A stretch of DNA of 64,000 nt from Exiguobacterium sp. SL-9 (lineage in GTDB: Bacteria; Bacillota; Bacilli; Exiguobacteriales; Exiguobacteriaceae). The DNA is taken from positions 62,001-126,000 of the forward strand of contig NZ_SJUO01000003.1 of the NCBI RefSeq assembly GCF_004336985.1, read 5' to 3'. A program made the position numbers and the translations under genes. The notes below the pieces were generated by a model. The model had not been told where the DNA came from. It did no database searches and worked only from the letters and a program-made list of their open reading frames with translations. Below, piece by piece: positions 1 to 8,829 of the stretch; position 1 is the stretch's first letter, and each line of letters starts with the position of its first letter.

Positions 1-1131
1 GGGATGCTCAAAGTGACGATTCTCGCAGCAACAATCCTGTACAGCATCTTTTGGTTATTGTCTCCGCTCGACTTCTTATACAAATTGACGCTGTTCGTCT
101 TGTTCATGATGATCAACGTCATCTGGGTCATGTTCTTGTTTTTAAGTGCCGCGAAGTATTATCAAGCGGTGGCCTATAGTTTCCTACTCGGTGGCCTCAT
201 CTCGGTCGGGAGCGTCTATGCGATTAGTCGCCTCATGACCAATCCGTCTAGTCTCGAGCTGTTGCTCGGTTTCACGGCCGGGATGATTGTGACGTTGTTC
301 GGGTTGTTCTTCGCGATGCTCCGGACGTTCCCGCTCCGCTATGCTGTGAAAGAGTTCTCGTACTTTAAGTACTTCGACCGCTATCCGGACCTGTTCGCCA
401 TCGGCGTGTTGTACGTGCTCGGGATTTGGGTCACGAACTTTATCATCTGGTTCGGGGAAGGGCGTATCATCATCGCGGACTCGTTCTTGTTCAACCCGTA
501 TTACGACACGGCCATTTTTTGGTCGTATTTGACCATTATCCCGACGCAGTTGTTGTTCGTCGTCGCCGTCGAGACAAGATTTTATGAGCGCTATCGCACG
601 TTTTATGGATTGATTAACTACGGCGGAGCGCTCCATCAAATCGAGAAAGCGAAACAGACGATGACGTCCGTGTTAAAGAATGAGTTGATTCGACTCGCGC
701 GCAGCCAAGGCGTCGTGACGCTGTTCGCCATCCTCATGGCAGGCATGTTCGTCGGCTGGATCGGTGTGCCGGACGAGATCGGGCAAATCTTTCGGATGAC
801 GACGCTCGCGGCGTTCGCGAACGCGATGATCCTTATTTTGACCCTGTTACTACTCTATTTCGAGGATCGGCGCGGGGCGTTGTTCATCACGCTGTCCTTC
901 TTCACGCTGAACGCGTTGTTCACGCTCTTGCTCTTGCCGCGCGGCATCGATTGGTACGGCGTCGGCTTTGCCGTCAGCACGACCATCACGTTCTTTTTGG
1001 CCGGACTGCGCTTGATTTATTACATGGGGAAAGTCGATTATTTCGTGTTCGCGATATCGAATCGTCGCAAACTCGGTACCGAGCGGTTCTCTCAAATGGG
1101 AACGTTGTTGAACCGGCGTTTCTCTCGATAA
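1..1131 (+). CDS. pelG: Pel exopolysaccharide transporter PelG (3' part)
   Basis: The frame is open at the left edge, so the gene starts outside the window. The 375 residues from the first visible Met contain about ten membrane segments with short loops. A stretch around residues 162-200 (FNPYYDTAIFWSYLT, then VETRFYERYR) is what I recognise from PelG, the polytopic MOP-superfamily membrane subunit that exports the Pel polysaccharide. PelG usually has about 450-500 residues and 12 segments, so the first segments are missing here. Pel operons are normally controlled by c-di-GMP; the other pel genes would lie to the left. A short hairpin at 1166-1181 follows the stop but lacks a clear T-run. 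Identification is from memory of the family. Confidence 0.8.
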   Translation, partial: GMLKVTILAATILYSIFWLLSPLDFLYKLTLFVLFMMINVIWVMFLFLSAAKYYQAVAYSFLLGGLISVGSVYAISRLMTNPSSLELLLGFTAGMIVTLFGLFFAMLRTFPLRYAVKEFSYFKYFDRYPDLFAIGVLYVLGIWVTNFIIWFGEGRIIIADSFLFNPYYDTAIFWSYLTIIPTQLLFVVAVETRFYERYRTFYGLINYGGALHQIEKAKQTMTSVLKNELIRLARSQGVVTLFAILMAGMFVGWIGVPDEIGQIFRMTTLAAFANAMILILTLLLLYFEDRRGALFITLSFFTLNALFTLLLLPRGIDWYGVGFAVSTTITFFLAGLRLIYYMGKVDYFVFAISNRRKLGTERFSQMGTLLNRRFSR

Positions 1132-1197
1132 AGGGTTTTCAGTACGAGGAAAGACTGATATGATGTGGTCGTAGACGACCAAATTTCATAATGTTTA

Positions 1198-1285
1198 CCA
1201 CTAGGGGAGTCGCGTGACGCGGCTGAGATGGACGAGGTCCAGACCCTTTGAACCTGATCTAGTTCACGCTAGCGTAGGGAAGTGG
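1198..1285 (+). promoter_or_regulatory. TPP (THI-element) riboswitch aptamer
   Basis: The segment carries the classic THI-box blocks: CTAGGGGAGTC near the 5' end, GCTGAGATGG, GACCCTTTGAACCTGATCT and GCGTAGGGAAGTGG. The terminal stem pairs CCACT (1198-1202) with AGTGG (1281-1285). It lies 95 bases before tenA and just upstream of an intrinsic terminator, so thiamine pyrophosphate binding should switch the operon off by premature termination. This class is well established. Confidence 0.97.
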
Positions 1286-1321
1286 GCGAACCGATTGTTT
1301 TCGTACACTTTGTGTAAATCC

Positions 1322-1357
1322 GACGCCGCTTCCGTTATGGGAGGCGGCGTCTTTTTT
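1322..1357 (+). terminator. riboswitch-controlled intrinsic terminator
   Basis: GACGCCGC (1322-1329) pairs with GCGGCGTC (1344-1351) and is followed by six T. It sits between the TPP aptamer and the tenA ribosome site and is the expression platform. Confidence 0.9.
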
Positions 1358-1379
1358 GATCACAAAGGAGGAGACATGA

Positions 1380-2054
1380 ATGACATTTACCGCACATCTT
1401 CGACAAGAGGCAGATGCTTTGTTTCAAGCCAGTTTTGATCACCCGTTCGTCCGCGAACTCGGAACGGGTGAACTTGATGAGGCGAAATTTCGGCATTACG
1501 TCATGCAAGACTCATACTATTTGAACCAGTTCTCAAAAGTGCAGGCGAAAGGGGCGACACTCGCCCCCAACATGGAAGTGGCGAGCCGCTTTTTGACACA
1601 CGCGCTTCATACCATCGAAGCGGAACATGCATTACATCGTGAGTTTTTCACGTTGCTCGACGTCACGGAGGCAGAGTGGGCGACGTTTGAGCCTGCACCG
1701 ACAGCTTACGCTTATGCGCTCCATATGCAACAAGCCGGTCCGACGCTCGGTGATGTACTGGCGTCAATTTTGCCGTGTTATTGGGTGTATTACGAGATTG
1801 GCGAACGCATGAAAGACGCGACCCCGGATCACCCGATTTATGCGACGTGGATTGCGACGTACGGCTCGGAATGGTTCCGCGACCTCGTCGAAGAGCAGAT
1901 TGAGCGGCTCGACGTGCTCGCCGGACAAGCGACGGCGGAAGAACGTTTTCGGTATCAACAACTGTTCTTGAAGAGTTGCTATTATGAACATGCATTTTGG
2001 GAAATGGCATGGACGCTTGAGTCATGGACGTTACCGACGGGGGTGAGACGATGA
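1380..2054 (+). CDS. tenA: TenA, aminopyrimidine aminohydrolase (thiaminase II)
   Basis: TenA deaminates aminomethyl-pyrimidine breakdown products of thiamine to HMP for salvage. The 224-residue length is normal. The catalytic Cys is at 133 in LPCYWVYYE, an active-site Asp is at 44 (VMQDSYYL), and the C-terminal Glu208 lies in FWEMA. An overlapping ATG at 1376 runs in another frame; the 1380 ATG is preferred because it gives the TenA frame and sits 8 bases from GGAGG (1367-1371). The gene leads tenA-thiM-thiD-thiE behind the TPP riboswitch. No thiC or thiG is seen, so this unit works in salvage and coupling. Confidence 0.95.
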   Translation: MTFTAHLRQEADALFQASFDHPFVRELGTGELDEAKFRHYVMQDSYYLNQFSKVQAKGATLAPNMEVASRFLTHALHTIEAEHALHREFFTLLDVTEAEWATFEPAPTAYAYALHMQQAGPTLGDVLASILPCYWVYYEIGERMKDATPDHPIYATWIATYGSEWFRDLVEEQIERLDVLAGQATAEERFRYQQLFLKSCYYEHAFWEMAWTLESWTLPTGVRR

Positions 2055-2839
2055 AGCGAGATCTATGGGACAACGTTCGGTCCGAACGGCCACTCATCCA
2101 CAACATCACGAATATCGTCGTCGCCAACTTTTCAGCGAACGGGTTGCTCGCCATCGGTGCGGCCCCGGTCATGGCGTCTGCTGTCGAAGAAGTGGCCGAG
2201 ATGGCATCTGTGAGCGATGCGCTCGTGCTCAATATCGGTACACTCGATGCGATGACGGAACGTACGATGATTCGAGCCGGTCAGGCGGCGAATCAAGCGG
2301 GTCGTCCGGTCGTCTTTGATCCGGTCGGGGTCGGGGCGACCTCATTCCGACGCGACGTCGCCAAGGCGATTCTGCAGCAAGTCCGCGTGACGGTCATTCG
2401 TGGGAATGCCGGGGAAATCGCGACATTGATTGGTCTCGACGCGGCATCACGCGGCGTGGATGCGGGCGAGACGCGGGACGATTTGAATCAAATCGCGCGT
2501 GAGGCGGCCCGGCGCTACAACTGTGTCATTGCCGTGACGGGAGAGACGGACGTCGTCAGCGACGGGGACGTGACGATTGAAATCAAAGGCGGCACCGAAG
2601 CGATGGCTCGGACGACAGGGACCGGTTGCTTACTGAGTGCCGTCGTCGGTGCGTTTCTCGCAGTCGAACGTGATGCGGTCACGGCTACGGCGACAGCACT
2701 CGCCGGCTATGCCCGGTGCGGCGAACTAGCAACCGCTTTGGCTGACGGACCGGGCGACTTCCCCGTTCATTTCTTGAACGAACTCGGCAAGATGACAGCC
2801 GTCGAGTTGCCGAGTGATCGAATCGAGGTAGTGTCATGA
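2051..2839 (+). CDS. thiM: hydroxyethylthiazole kinase ThiM
   Basis: ThiM phosphorylates the thiazole alcohol to THZ-P, one of the two substrates of ThiE. The ATG at 2051 overlaps the tenA stop by four bases (ATGA) and follows GGGGG, giving 262 residues, normal for the family; an earlier in-frame Met at 2024 is inside tenA and unlikely. Family blocks seen are [15 protein letters not shown] near the N-terminus, [19 protein letters not shown] and the anion-hole/catalytic TGTGCLLS with its Cys. It is translationally coupled to tenA and thiD. Confidence 0.96.
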   Translation: MKRDLWDNVRSERPLIHNITNIVVANFSANGLLAIGAAPVMASAVEEVAEMASVSDALVLNIGTLDAMTERTMIRAGQAANQAGRPVVFDPVGVGATSFRRDVAKAILQQVRVTVIRGNAGEIATLIGLDAASRGVDAGETRDDLNQIAREAARRYNCVIAVTGETDVVSDGDVTIEIKGGTEAMARTTGTGCLLSAVVGAFLAVERDAVTATATALAGYARCGELATALADGPGDFPVHFLNELGKMTAVELPSDRIEVVS

Positions 2840-3675
2840 TGCGGCCCCAAGTATTGACGATTGCCGGTTCGGATTCAGGCGGTGGCGCAGGAATCCAAGC
2901 CGATTTGAAAACGTTCCAAGAGCTCGAGGTGTTCGGAACGAGCGTCTTGACGGCTGTCACGGCACAAAACACATGCGGAGTGCACGGAGTCGAGGCGATA
3001 TCTCCAGAACTCGTCACACAGCAACTCGATGCAATCGGTTCAGACTTTACGATTGCGGCGTGCAAGACCGGGATGTTGTTCGATGCGGCGCGTATCGAGG
3101 TAGTCGCTGCCGGGGTGCGTCGTCACGCGTTGAACCGGCTCGTCGTCGACCCGGTCATGATTGCGAAAGGAGGGGCCTCGCTCCTTCAAGATTCTGCGGT
3201 CGAGGCGCTCAAGACGTCTCTTTTGCCGCTCGCGACCGTTGTCACACCGAACGTGCCAGAAGCGGAAGTGTTGACCGGGATGAGGATTCGGACTTTTGAA
3301 GACCGTCTTGAGGCAGCGGAGCGAATGTTAACGTACGGCGTGCGCGCTGTCGTTTTAAAGGGTGGTCACATGGAAGGTGAATCTGCGGAAGACTTAGTCA
3401 TGACGGAGTCGGGGGCGTTCATATTGTCGACTCCGCGCATCCAGACGAACGATACGCACGGCACCGGTTGTACGTTTTCAGCCGCACTCACGGCGGAACT
3501 TGCCAAAGGGTATTCCATCTTAGAAGCGACGGTGACCGCCAAGCGCTTTATCCAAAGCGCCATCTCTCACGGACTCGACATCGGCGCCGGGCATGGGCCG
3601 ACCAACCATTGGGCATATGCGATGTATGGAGAGGAGGATGTGACGATTGAATCCATCACGACGAACCATCGCTGA
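2836..3675 (+). CDS. thiD: hydroxymethylpyrimidine (phosphate) kinase ThiD
   Basis: ThiD makes HMP-P and then HMP-PP for coupling to the thiazole. The 279-residue ribokinase-fold protein starts with [19 protein letters not shown], the substrate-binding signature, and has [14 protein letters not shown] and the ATP/anion-hole motif [12 protein letters not shown] near residue 210. The ATG overlaps the thiM stop by four bases; a second ATG three bases on is equally possible. The 3' end overlaps thiE by 29 bases. Confidence 0.95.
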   Translation: MMRPQVLTIAGSDSGGGAGIQADLKTFQELEVFGTSVLTAVTAQNTCGVHGVEAISPELVTQQLDAIGSDFTIAACKTGMLFDAARIEVVAAGVRRHALNRLVVDPVMIAKGGASLLQDSAVEALKTSLLPLATVVTPNVPEAEVLTGMRIRTFEDRLEAAERMLTYGVRAVVLKGGHMEGESAEDLVMTESGAFILSTPRIQTNDTHGTGCTFSAALTAELAKGYSILEATVTAKRFIQSAISHGLDIGAGHGPTNHWAYAMYGEEDVTIESITTNHR

Positions 3676-4285
3676 ACAGTTGCGTCTCTACTTTGTTTGT
3701 GGGACACCGAATACAAAAGATTTACTTCAGACGGTCGAAACGGCACTCCAATGTGGCGTGACATGTTTTCAATTTCGTGAAAAAGGTAAAGAGGCACTGT
3801 ATGGGGATAAAAAAGAAACGATGGCGAGAGCGCTGCAGACGCTTTGTCGTTCGTACGACGTCCCGTTCATCATCAATGACGATGTCGCCTTGGCAGAACG
3901 CATTGATGCGGACGGCGTGCATATCGGGCAAGACGATGCCGAGGCTGCACGCGTTCGGGAACGGATTGGCCCGGGCAAATGGCTCGGCGTCTCGGTTCAT
4001 ACGATCGAAGAAGCGGCTGCGGCGATTGAATATGCGGATTACGTAGGCATCGGACCGGTTTACCCGACACATTCGAAAGAAGATGCCGGGGCAGTCAATG
4101 GTACAGTGCTCATCCGTCAAGTTCGAGACACGTATCGCGAGCTGCCAATCGTGGGGATTGGTGGCATTTTACCGGAACACGTCCCGCTAATTCGGAAAGA
4201 CGGGGCGGACGGCGTTGCCGTCATCTCGTCCATCGCTTCTGCACCGGATGTGGCTTTAGCCACACGGCGTTTCGCTTGTCTCTGA
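3647..4285 (+). CDS. thiE: thiamine-phosphate synthase ThiE
   Basis: ThiE joins HMP-PP and THZ-P to thiamine phosphate. The 212-residue TIM-barrel shows QFREKG, IINDDVALA, DGVHIGQDD, LGVSVHT, DYVGIGPVYPT and IVGIGGI, all standard for the family. The start is a TTG nine bases after AGGAGG (3632-3637) and lies inside the end of thiD; ATG 3638 and GTG 3640 close by are not in this frame. It completes the riboswitch-controlled salvage operon. Confidence 0.95.
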   Translation: MNPSRRTIAEQLRLYFVCGTPNTKDLLQTVETALQCGVTCFQFREKGKEALYGDKKETMARALQTLCRSYDVPFIINDDVALAERIDADGVHIGQDDAEAARVRERIGPGKWLGVSVHTIEEAAAAIEYADYVGIGPVYPTHSKEDAGAVNGTVLIRQVRDTYRELPIVGIGGILPEHVPLIRKDGADGVAVISSIASAPDVALATRRFACL

Positions 4286-4308
4286 ATTCAAATCGAGGAG
4301 GAAGACAG

Positions 4309-4944
4309 ATGAACGTATTTGTAATAGGCGCAAATGGACAAATTGGGAAACAACTTATGGAACGATTGCACGAGGAAGGGAAACATCAAGTCACGGCCAT
4401 GGTTCGCAAACAAGAGCAACTTGATGACTTCAAGTCAAAAGGTTACCAAGCCGTGTTAGGCGACTTAGAAGGCGACGTCTCGTCACTTGAACAGGCGATG
4501 TCTGGCATGGACGTGGTCGTCTTCGCAGCCGGTTCGGGTGGCAGTACCGGGGCTGACAAGACGCTCTTGATCGACCTTGACGGTGCGGCAAAAAGTATCG
4601 AGGCGGCTCAGGCGAATGGGAACGTTAAACAGTTCGTCATGGTGAGCGCTTTGAAGGCGGAAGATCGTTCGGCGTGGCCGGAAGAGATGAAGCCATATTA
4701 CGTCGCGAAACACCATGCCGATCGTCTGCTTGAGGAGAGCGGGCTCACGTATACGATTGTCCGCCCAGGTGCTCTCACCGATGACGCAGGTACCGACAAC
4801 GTGAAGGTGGGGGACGTCGACACGGGCGAAGTCCCACGTGCGGACGTCGCAGCGTTCCTCGCTCACGTGATTGGGCACGACAACGCGAAAAATAAAGCAA
4901 TTGATCTCGTCAAAGGCGACACGTCAATTAAAGACACATTATAA
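4309..4944 (+). CDS. atypical SDR, NAD(P)-binding protein
   Basis: A 211-residue Rossmann protein of the NAD(P)H-binding/SDR_a5 group (YhfK- and YwnB-like). The dinucleotide motif is GANGQIGKQL at residues 7-16; YVAKHHAD near residue 135 holds the conserved YxxxK. The ATG at 4309 follows GAGGAGG (4295-4301) and is preferred to a Met 33 bases upstream. Such proteins reduce or sense small quinone-like substrates, but the substrate here is unknown. It sits 23 bases after thiE and may be read through from it, then ends at a strong terminator. Confidence 0.85.
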   Translation: MNVFVIGANGQIGKQLMERLHEEGKHQVTAMVRKQEQLDDFKSKGYQAVLGDLEGDVSSLEQAMSGMDVVVFAAGSGGSTGADKTLLIDLDGAAKSIEAAQANGNVKQFVMVSALKAEDRSAWPEEMKPYYVAKHHADRLLEESGLTYTIVRPGALTDDAGTDNVKVGDVDTGEVPRADVAAFLAHVIGHDNAKNKAIDLVKGDTSIKDTL

Positions 4945-4957
4945 ACGAGATGACGAC

Positions 4958-4986
4958 AGCGAGTGGACTTGGTCCACTCGCTTTTT
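4958..4986 (+). terminator. intrinsic terminator
   Basis: An 11-bp perfect stem, AGCGAGTGGAC with GTCCACTCGCT, has loop TTG and a T-run. It closes the thiamine/SDR unit. Confidence 0.92.
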
Positions 4987-5077
4987 GTATGGAATTGTCC
5001 GTGAACTCGAGAAAGGAATCGTTTCGACCGATATAGAAAATATAAAGATGGATTTATCAGAAGAAAGGGGTCTATTC

Positions 5078-6643
5078 GTGACCACATTGTTCCTCTATAT
5101 GGCCGTGTATTTGTTTCCGGCATTTTTATTGAGCCACCTTGCCCTTGATGTGTTACTCCGCAATCCACGCCGAGTCGAGCATCGGTTGCTCAGCTTGTTT
5201 GTGTTTGGCTATGCGATGTTGTTCTTGGCCGAGTTCGGGCGCCATTTATCCCCGATTGAAGCGAGTCCCGCCTTCGTCACCTATTGGTTCGGTAACGCCG
5301 GCATTTTGATTTTCGTCTGTTCGGTCCACTTCATCTTCAAAGTGACGGGTGTCGGGGCGAAACTGCCAAAATGGATGTATCCGTATGTCATTTATTTACC
5401 ACTCGTCCCGGTCGCGTTGACGTTTATCCGCCAAGAGAACATCTTGAACAGTCAGCGCTTCGACCAAGTTGGTGTTTGGATTTACCCTGAGTTCAATGCG
5501 TCATATTTGACGACAATGACCGTCGGCAACATCTTTCATTTCTTGATCATCCTGTTGCTCGTCTACGCACTCAAACGCGCTAACCGATTCGAACATCAAC
5601 GCGTCTTGCGCATGCTCATTTGGACGGCTGTCGCCGTTCTCATCTGGGACATCATCTTCGGTTATTTCCAGTTCCGCGGAAGCATGCCACCGTATGGGTA
5701 TATGTACGGTGGACTCGTCTGGGCGGTCGTTCTCGTAGTGGCGATGAATCGGCTTGACTTCCTTGCTTCATATGCTAAACGGTATAGCACGCTCTACAAC
5801 TTGAACCCATCGGCAATCCTGCTCGTCGATGATACCGGTCGCATCGAGAGTGCAAACCCGGCCGCGCGCATGTTGTTCCATACGGTACGCGTCGTCAATG
5901 AACGCTTTGTCGACTTGTTACCTGAGAAGAAACGGGAAGAATGGTGTGATCACTACAGCCAACATTTCCAAGCACACAAGAAGTTTCTTGAGTTCGAAAC
6001 GAAGATTCTGACGAAGTCAGGACAAGAGCGTTACGTTGTCATCGATGGTGATTTCGTCTATATCGACCAGAAAATCCACGGCATGATTTTGATTCGAGAC
6101 GTCCACACATTCAAAGAAGCCGAACAGTCGATTCGTTTCTTTGCCTATCACGACCCGCTCACGAAACTTGCGAATCGCCGGGCGTTCTATGAACAGGCCG
6201 ATCAAGCGCTATTGCACGCAGACTCGGTCGCTCTTGTTGTGATTGACCTCGATGGTTTTAAAGGAATCAATGACACATACGGCCACCAAGTCGGCGATGA
6301 TTTTCTCATTCATATCGGCGCACTGCTCGAGACAGCGACACCGGACACGGGACTGGCCTCGCGCGTCGGTGGAGATGAGTTTTATATTTATTTGACGCAC
6401 GTTGAGACCGAAGACATCGTCGCGTTCGTCGAGCGCTTGCAGTCGCTGTTGACGGAGCGGCCGTTCCGGCTCGGACGAGAGACGCTTCCGATTCGCGCGA
6501 GTATCGGAGTCAGTGTCTCACCGGAGCAAGGGGCTGACTTGGACACACTCATTCATAAAGCCGACCAGGCGATGTATCAAATCAAGCAGCAAGGGAAAAA
6601 TGATTATGCGATTTATGATGACGTGTTACACGGACCGAGATAA
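5078..6643 (+). CDS. membrane PAS-GGDEF protein, probable diguanylate cyclase
   Basis: The 521-residue protein has about seven membrane segments (residues 5-235), a PAS domain (about 245-350; begins NPSAILLVDDTGRIESANP) and a C-terminal GGDEF domain with intact RVGGDEF near residue 430. It should make c-di-GMP from two GTP at the membrane. The residues where an inhibitory RxxD I-site would lie read PDTG, so product inhibition is probably lost. The GTG at 5078 is chosen because AAAGGGG ends seven bases before it; the frame stays open far upstream, and an in-frame ATG at 5048 lacks a ribosome site. It is monocistronic. The sensed signal is unknown. Confidence 0.88.
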   Translation: MTTLFLYMAVYLFPAFLLSHLALDVLLRNPRRVEHRLLSLFVFGYAMLFLAEFGRHLSPIEASPAFVTYWFGNAGILIFVCSVHFIFKVTGVGAKLPKWMYPYVIYLPLVPVALTFIRQENILNSQRFDQVGVWIYPEFNASYLTTMTVGNIFHFLIILLLVYALKRANRFEHQRVLRMLIWTAVAVLIWDIIFGYFQFRGSMPPYGYMYGGLVWAVVLVVAMNRLDFLASYAKRYSTLYNLNPSAILLVDDTGRIESANPAARMLFHTVRVVNERFVDLLPEKKREEWCDHYSQHFQAHKKFLEFETKILTKSGQERYVVIDGDFVYIDQKIHGMILIRDVHTFKEAEQSIRFFAYHDPLTKLANRRAFYEQADQALLHADSVALVVIDLDGFKGINDTYGHQVGDDFLIHIGALLETATPDTGLASRVGGDEFYIYLTHVETEDIVAFVERLQSLLTERPFRLGRETLPIRASIGVSVSPEQGADLDTLIHKADQAMYQIKQQGKNDYAIYDDVLHGPR

Positions 6644-6688
6644 CGGGAACGGTAAGGAAGATAGTGTGATGATAGAGGAGGAGACGAG

Positions 6689-7138
6689 ATGACTGAAAAA
6701 CCGTTAGTGACGATGCGTGCTGAAGGGGAAGCGACGAGTGTGAAGACGACAGTGCACGTGCGTGACCTCGAACCGTTCGTTGTCGATGAGCCGGAACGTC
6801 TCGGCGGGACGGACGCCGGTCCGAACCCGCTCGAATACTTACTTGGAGCGTTATCATCGTGTACGACGATCATGATCGCTTACGTGGCTCAAGATCAAGA
6901 CTTCAACTACGACGGGGTGACGTTCGTGACTGAAGGAACACTCGACCCGCGCGGCTTCCAAGGCGTCGAAGGGGTGCGGACGTATTTTGAAAAAGTACAC
7001 ATCAACATCGTTCTCGACACGACTGAGTCGGATGAACGGATTGCGGCGCTCCAGAAAGGCGTCGAGGCCCGGTGCCCAATCAATAATTTGATGCACGCGG
7101 CCGATGTCGATATCACGGCGACGTGGACACGGAAGTGA
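6689..7138 (+). CDS. OsmC/Ohr-family peroxiredoxin-like protein
   Basis: The 149 residues match OsmC-family thiol peroxidases, which reduce organic hydroperoxides. The two family cysteines are present, in LGALSSCTT and in EARCPINN. NPLEYLLGAL is the typical helix of the fold. A GAGGAGGAGAC ribosome site precedes the ATG. It stands alone between GGDEF and GNAT genes and ends at a terminator. Whether it is closer to OsmC or to the YhfA-type branch cannot be settled by eye. Confidence 0.88.
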   Translation: MTEKPLVTMRAEGEATSVKTTVHVRDLEPFVVDEPERLGGTDAGPNPLEYLLGALSSCTTIMIAYVAQDQDFNYDGVTFVTEGTLDPRGFQGVEGVRTYFEKVHINIVLDTTESDERIAALQKGVEARCPINNLMHAADVDITATWTRK

Positions 7139-7162
7139 GGATGGGGCGACCCATCCTTTTTT
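7139..7162 (+). terminator. intrinsic terminator
   Basis: GGATGGG and CCCATCC form a 7-bp stem around GCGA, followed by six T; the stem begins right after the osmC-like stop codon. Confidence 0.9.
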
Positions 7163-7225
7163 GATGCATGGAGGAATTTACGCCCCTGAACACGAACAAA
7201 AGGAGATGTGAGAAAGGAGGTTGTC

Positions 7226-7663
7226 ATGGACATTCGCCCGATGACGCGACAAGACGCCCACGCGATTCAAGCGTGGACGTACGAGGCACCATATGATTTC
7301 TATAACCAAGAAGCCTCAGCAGAAGGGCTCGATGAACTGATGGCGTACCGAGCCGTCCATGACAGGGCGTTGATCGGCTTCTATTGTCTGGGCGTTTACG
7401 CTCAAGTGCCGAATGATACATACGTCTACGACGACACCTATACCGATATCGGCCTCGGCATGCATCCTGACCGAACCGGCCAAGGGCATGGCCGCCAATT
7501 CGTTCGGATGGTGATGCGAGAAGCGGCGCGTGAAGGCAAACCACTCCGCTTGACAGTGGCCGCGTTCAATCGACGGGCCATCCATCTTTATGAGCAGCTA
7601 GGGTTTCGACATGTCGCGTCGTTTGAAAAAAAGCAGACCTGTTTTCTTGTCATGAACCAATAA
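7226..7663 (+). CDS. GNAT-family N-acetyltransferase
   Basis: A 145-residue acetyltransferase. The acetyl-CoA loop is RTGQGHG near residue 90, preceded by the GLGMHPD strand, and the C-terminal NRRAIHLYEQLGF block is characteristic. The ATG at 7226 lies five bases after AAAGGAGG; an in-frame Met at 7208 overlaps that site and is unlikely. Substrate unknown. The stop codon abuts, tail to tail, the stop of the DUF4385 gene with no base between. Confidence 0.85.
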   Translation: MDIRPMTRQDAHAIQAWTYEAPYDFYNQEASAEGLDELMAYRAVHDRALIGFYCLGVYAQVPNDTYVYDDTYTDIGLGMHPDRTGQGHGRQFVRMVMREAAREGKPLRLTVAAFNRRAIHLYEQLGFRHVASFEKKQTCFLVMNQ

Positions 7664-8110
7664 TCAGCCGTACTGTTTCTGATGGGCTTTTTTTCGTTTC
7701 AAGTAGTCCGCGTCAGCTCGAATCTCGTCCCATCGCTCTTTGAAGATGCGGGCCGATTCCGCTTTTTCCTCGTCGATTTGTCGGTCGTGGATGTCACCAT
7801 CGTCTTTATATTTGCGGCCGCCTTTGTAGTTGGCGTAACGTCTCGCCCGGGTATAGCCCATTTGGATGAATTTGCGAGCCATATCCATGCCGACAAAATC
7901 ATCAGCGGCTCGGTATTTTTCGAACAGTTCCATGATCTCATCGGCAGACTGTCGAGCGATGTCGGGCGTTTTGAAGCGCCAATGTGGCAAAATCTCACTT
8001 TTATAAGGTTCGACGAGCAACACACCTTGCTCGCCGCGTCCGACCCGATACAGGCCGGGTTGTTTGCGGAAATCAATCGTGTCAAAATCTAAATCATAAT
8101 CAAACGGCAT
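7664..8110 (-). CDS. DUF4385 family protein
   Basis: A 148-residue charged, soluble protein with no signal or membrane segment. Its opening FDYDLDFDTIDFRKQPGLYRV and the blocks PYKSEILPHWRFKTP and MARKFIQMGYTRARRYANY are what I recall of DUF4385, widespread in bacteria and of unknown function. The C-terminal third is rich in Lys, Arg, Asp and Glu and probably helical. It converges with the GNAT gene and is divergent from the next acetyltransferase. Confidence 0.75.
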   Translation of the reverse strand: MPFDYDLDFDTIDFRKQPGLYRVGRGEQGVLLVEPYKSEILPHWRFKTPDIARQSADEIMELFEKYRAADDFVGMDMARKFIQMGYTRARRYANYKGGRKYKDDGDIHDRQIDEEKAESARIFKERWDEIRADADYLKRKKAHQKQYG

Positions 8111-8177
8111 CGTGATCCCTCCTCATGGATTCATTCCCGGAACGAATCCGAGGGAAACGACAGAAAGGAAGAACACT

Positions 8178-8732
8178 ATGATTCAACTTGTTACAGATCG
8201 ACTCCGGCTACGGGCATTTCAACTCGAGGATGCCGAACCGATGTTTGACTATGCGAAAGACGAGCGGGTCGGGCCGAAGGCGGGTTGGGCGCCGCATCAA
8301 TCGGTCGACGAGACACGCGACGTCATCCGACTATTTCAACAAGACCAAGATGTTTGGGCGATTACGTTAAAAGAGACAGGTGAGGTCATCGGCAGTCTCG
8401 GGTTGCATGATCGCCGTCCGGACCCAGAGATTCAGCATGACCGGCAGCGCGAGATTGGCTACGTGTTAAGCCCGACCTACTGGGGAAAAGGCTATATCCC
8501 GGAAGCTGTCCGTGAAGTGATGCGACACGGTTTTGAGGACCTCGGCCTCGAACGCATCTGGTGCGGTCACTTTGACTTCAACGACCAGTCACGTCGTGTC
8601 GTCGAGAAGACCGGTTTCACGTACGCGTTCACGACACCTCAACAGTTGACGCGCTTAGACGGGCGTACCGTCCAAAGCCTCATCTATGTCGTGACGAAAG
8701 AAACGTATGAGGAACGTCTGGCTCAACGATGA
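8178..8732 (+). CDS. RimJ/RimL-type GNAT acetyltransferase
   Basis: The 184-residue protein begins with TDRLRLRAFQLEDAEPMFDY, typical of RimJ/RimL-like enzymes that acetylate protein N-termini or small amines. GYVLSPTYWGKGYIPEAVRE holds the acetyl-CoA binding region and NDQSRRVVEKTGF is the C-terminal motif. The ATG at 8178 follows AAAGGA; an upstream Met at 8112 lies in the divergent promoter region. It ends in a terminator whose stem contains the stop codon. Confidence 0.85.
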   Translation: MIQLVTDRLRLRAFQLEDAEPMFDYAKDERVGPKAGWAPHQSVDETRDVIRLFQQDQDVWAITLKETGEVIGSLGLHDRRPDPEIQHDRQREIGYVLSPTYWGKGYIPEAVREVMRHGFEDLGLERIWCGHFDFNDQSRRVVEKTGFTYAFTTPQQLTRLDGRTVQSLIYVVTKETYEERLAQR

Positions 8733-8746
8733 GTCAGACGTTTTTT
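8713..8746 (+). terminator. intrinsic terminator overlapping the stop codon
   Basis: AACGTCTG-GCTCA pairs with TGAGT-CAGACGTT around ACGA (one G-T wobble) and T follows. The TGA stop at 8730-8732 lies in the 3' arm. Confidence 0.88.
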
Positions 8747-8766
8747 GAATGCAGAAAAATTAATAC

Positions 8767-8814
8767 TTGATATGTAACCGGTTACACATTATGATGTGTT
8801 TGTAAGCGTTACCA
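8767..8814 (+). promoter_or_regulatory. rbs promoter with RbsR-type operator and cre site
   Basis: TTGATA (8767-8772) and TATGAT (8790-8795) are 17 bases apart, a good SigA promoter. A perfect palindrome TGTAACCGGTTACA (8773-8786) fills the spacer and is the likely operator of the LacI-family RbsR. TGTAAGCGTTACCA (8801-8814), just after the expected start point, matches the cre consensus and predicts CcpA repression. Confidence 0.85.
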
Positions 8815-8829
8815 AAAGGAGGGGCCGAG

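Noticed and set aside
1214-1438. 74-codon ORF across the TPP riboswitch and tenA start
   Set aside because: It overlaps the aptamer, terminator and tenA in another frame; its ATG at 1376 loses to the 1380 ATG that gives a complete TenA.
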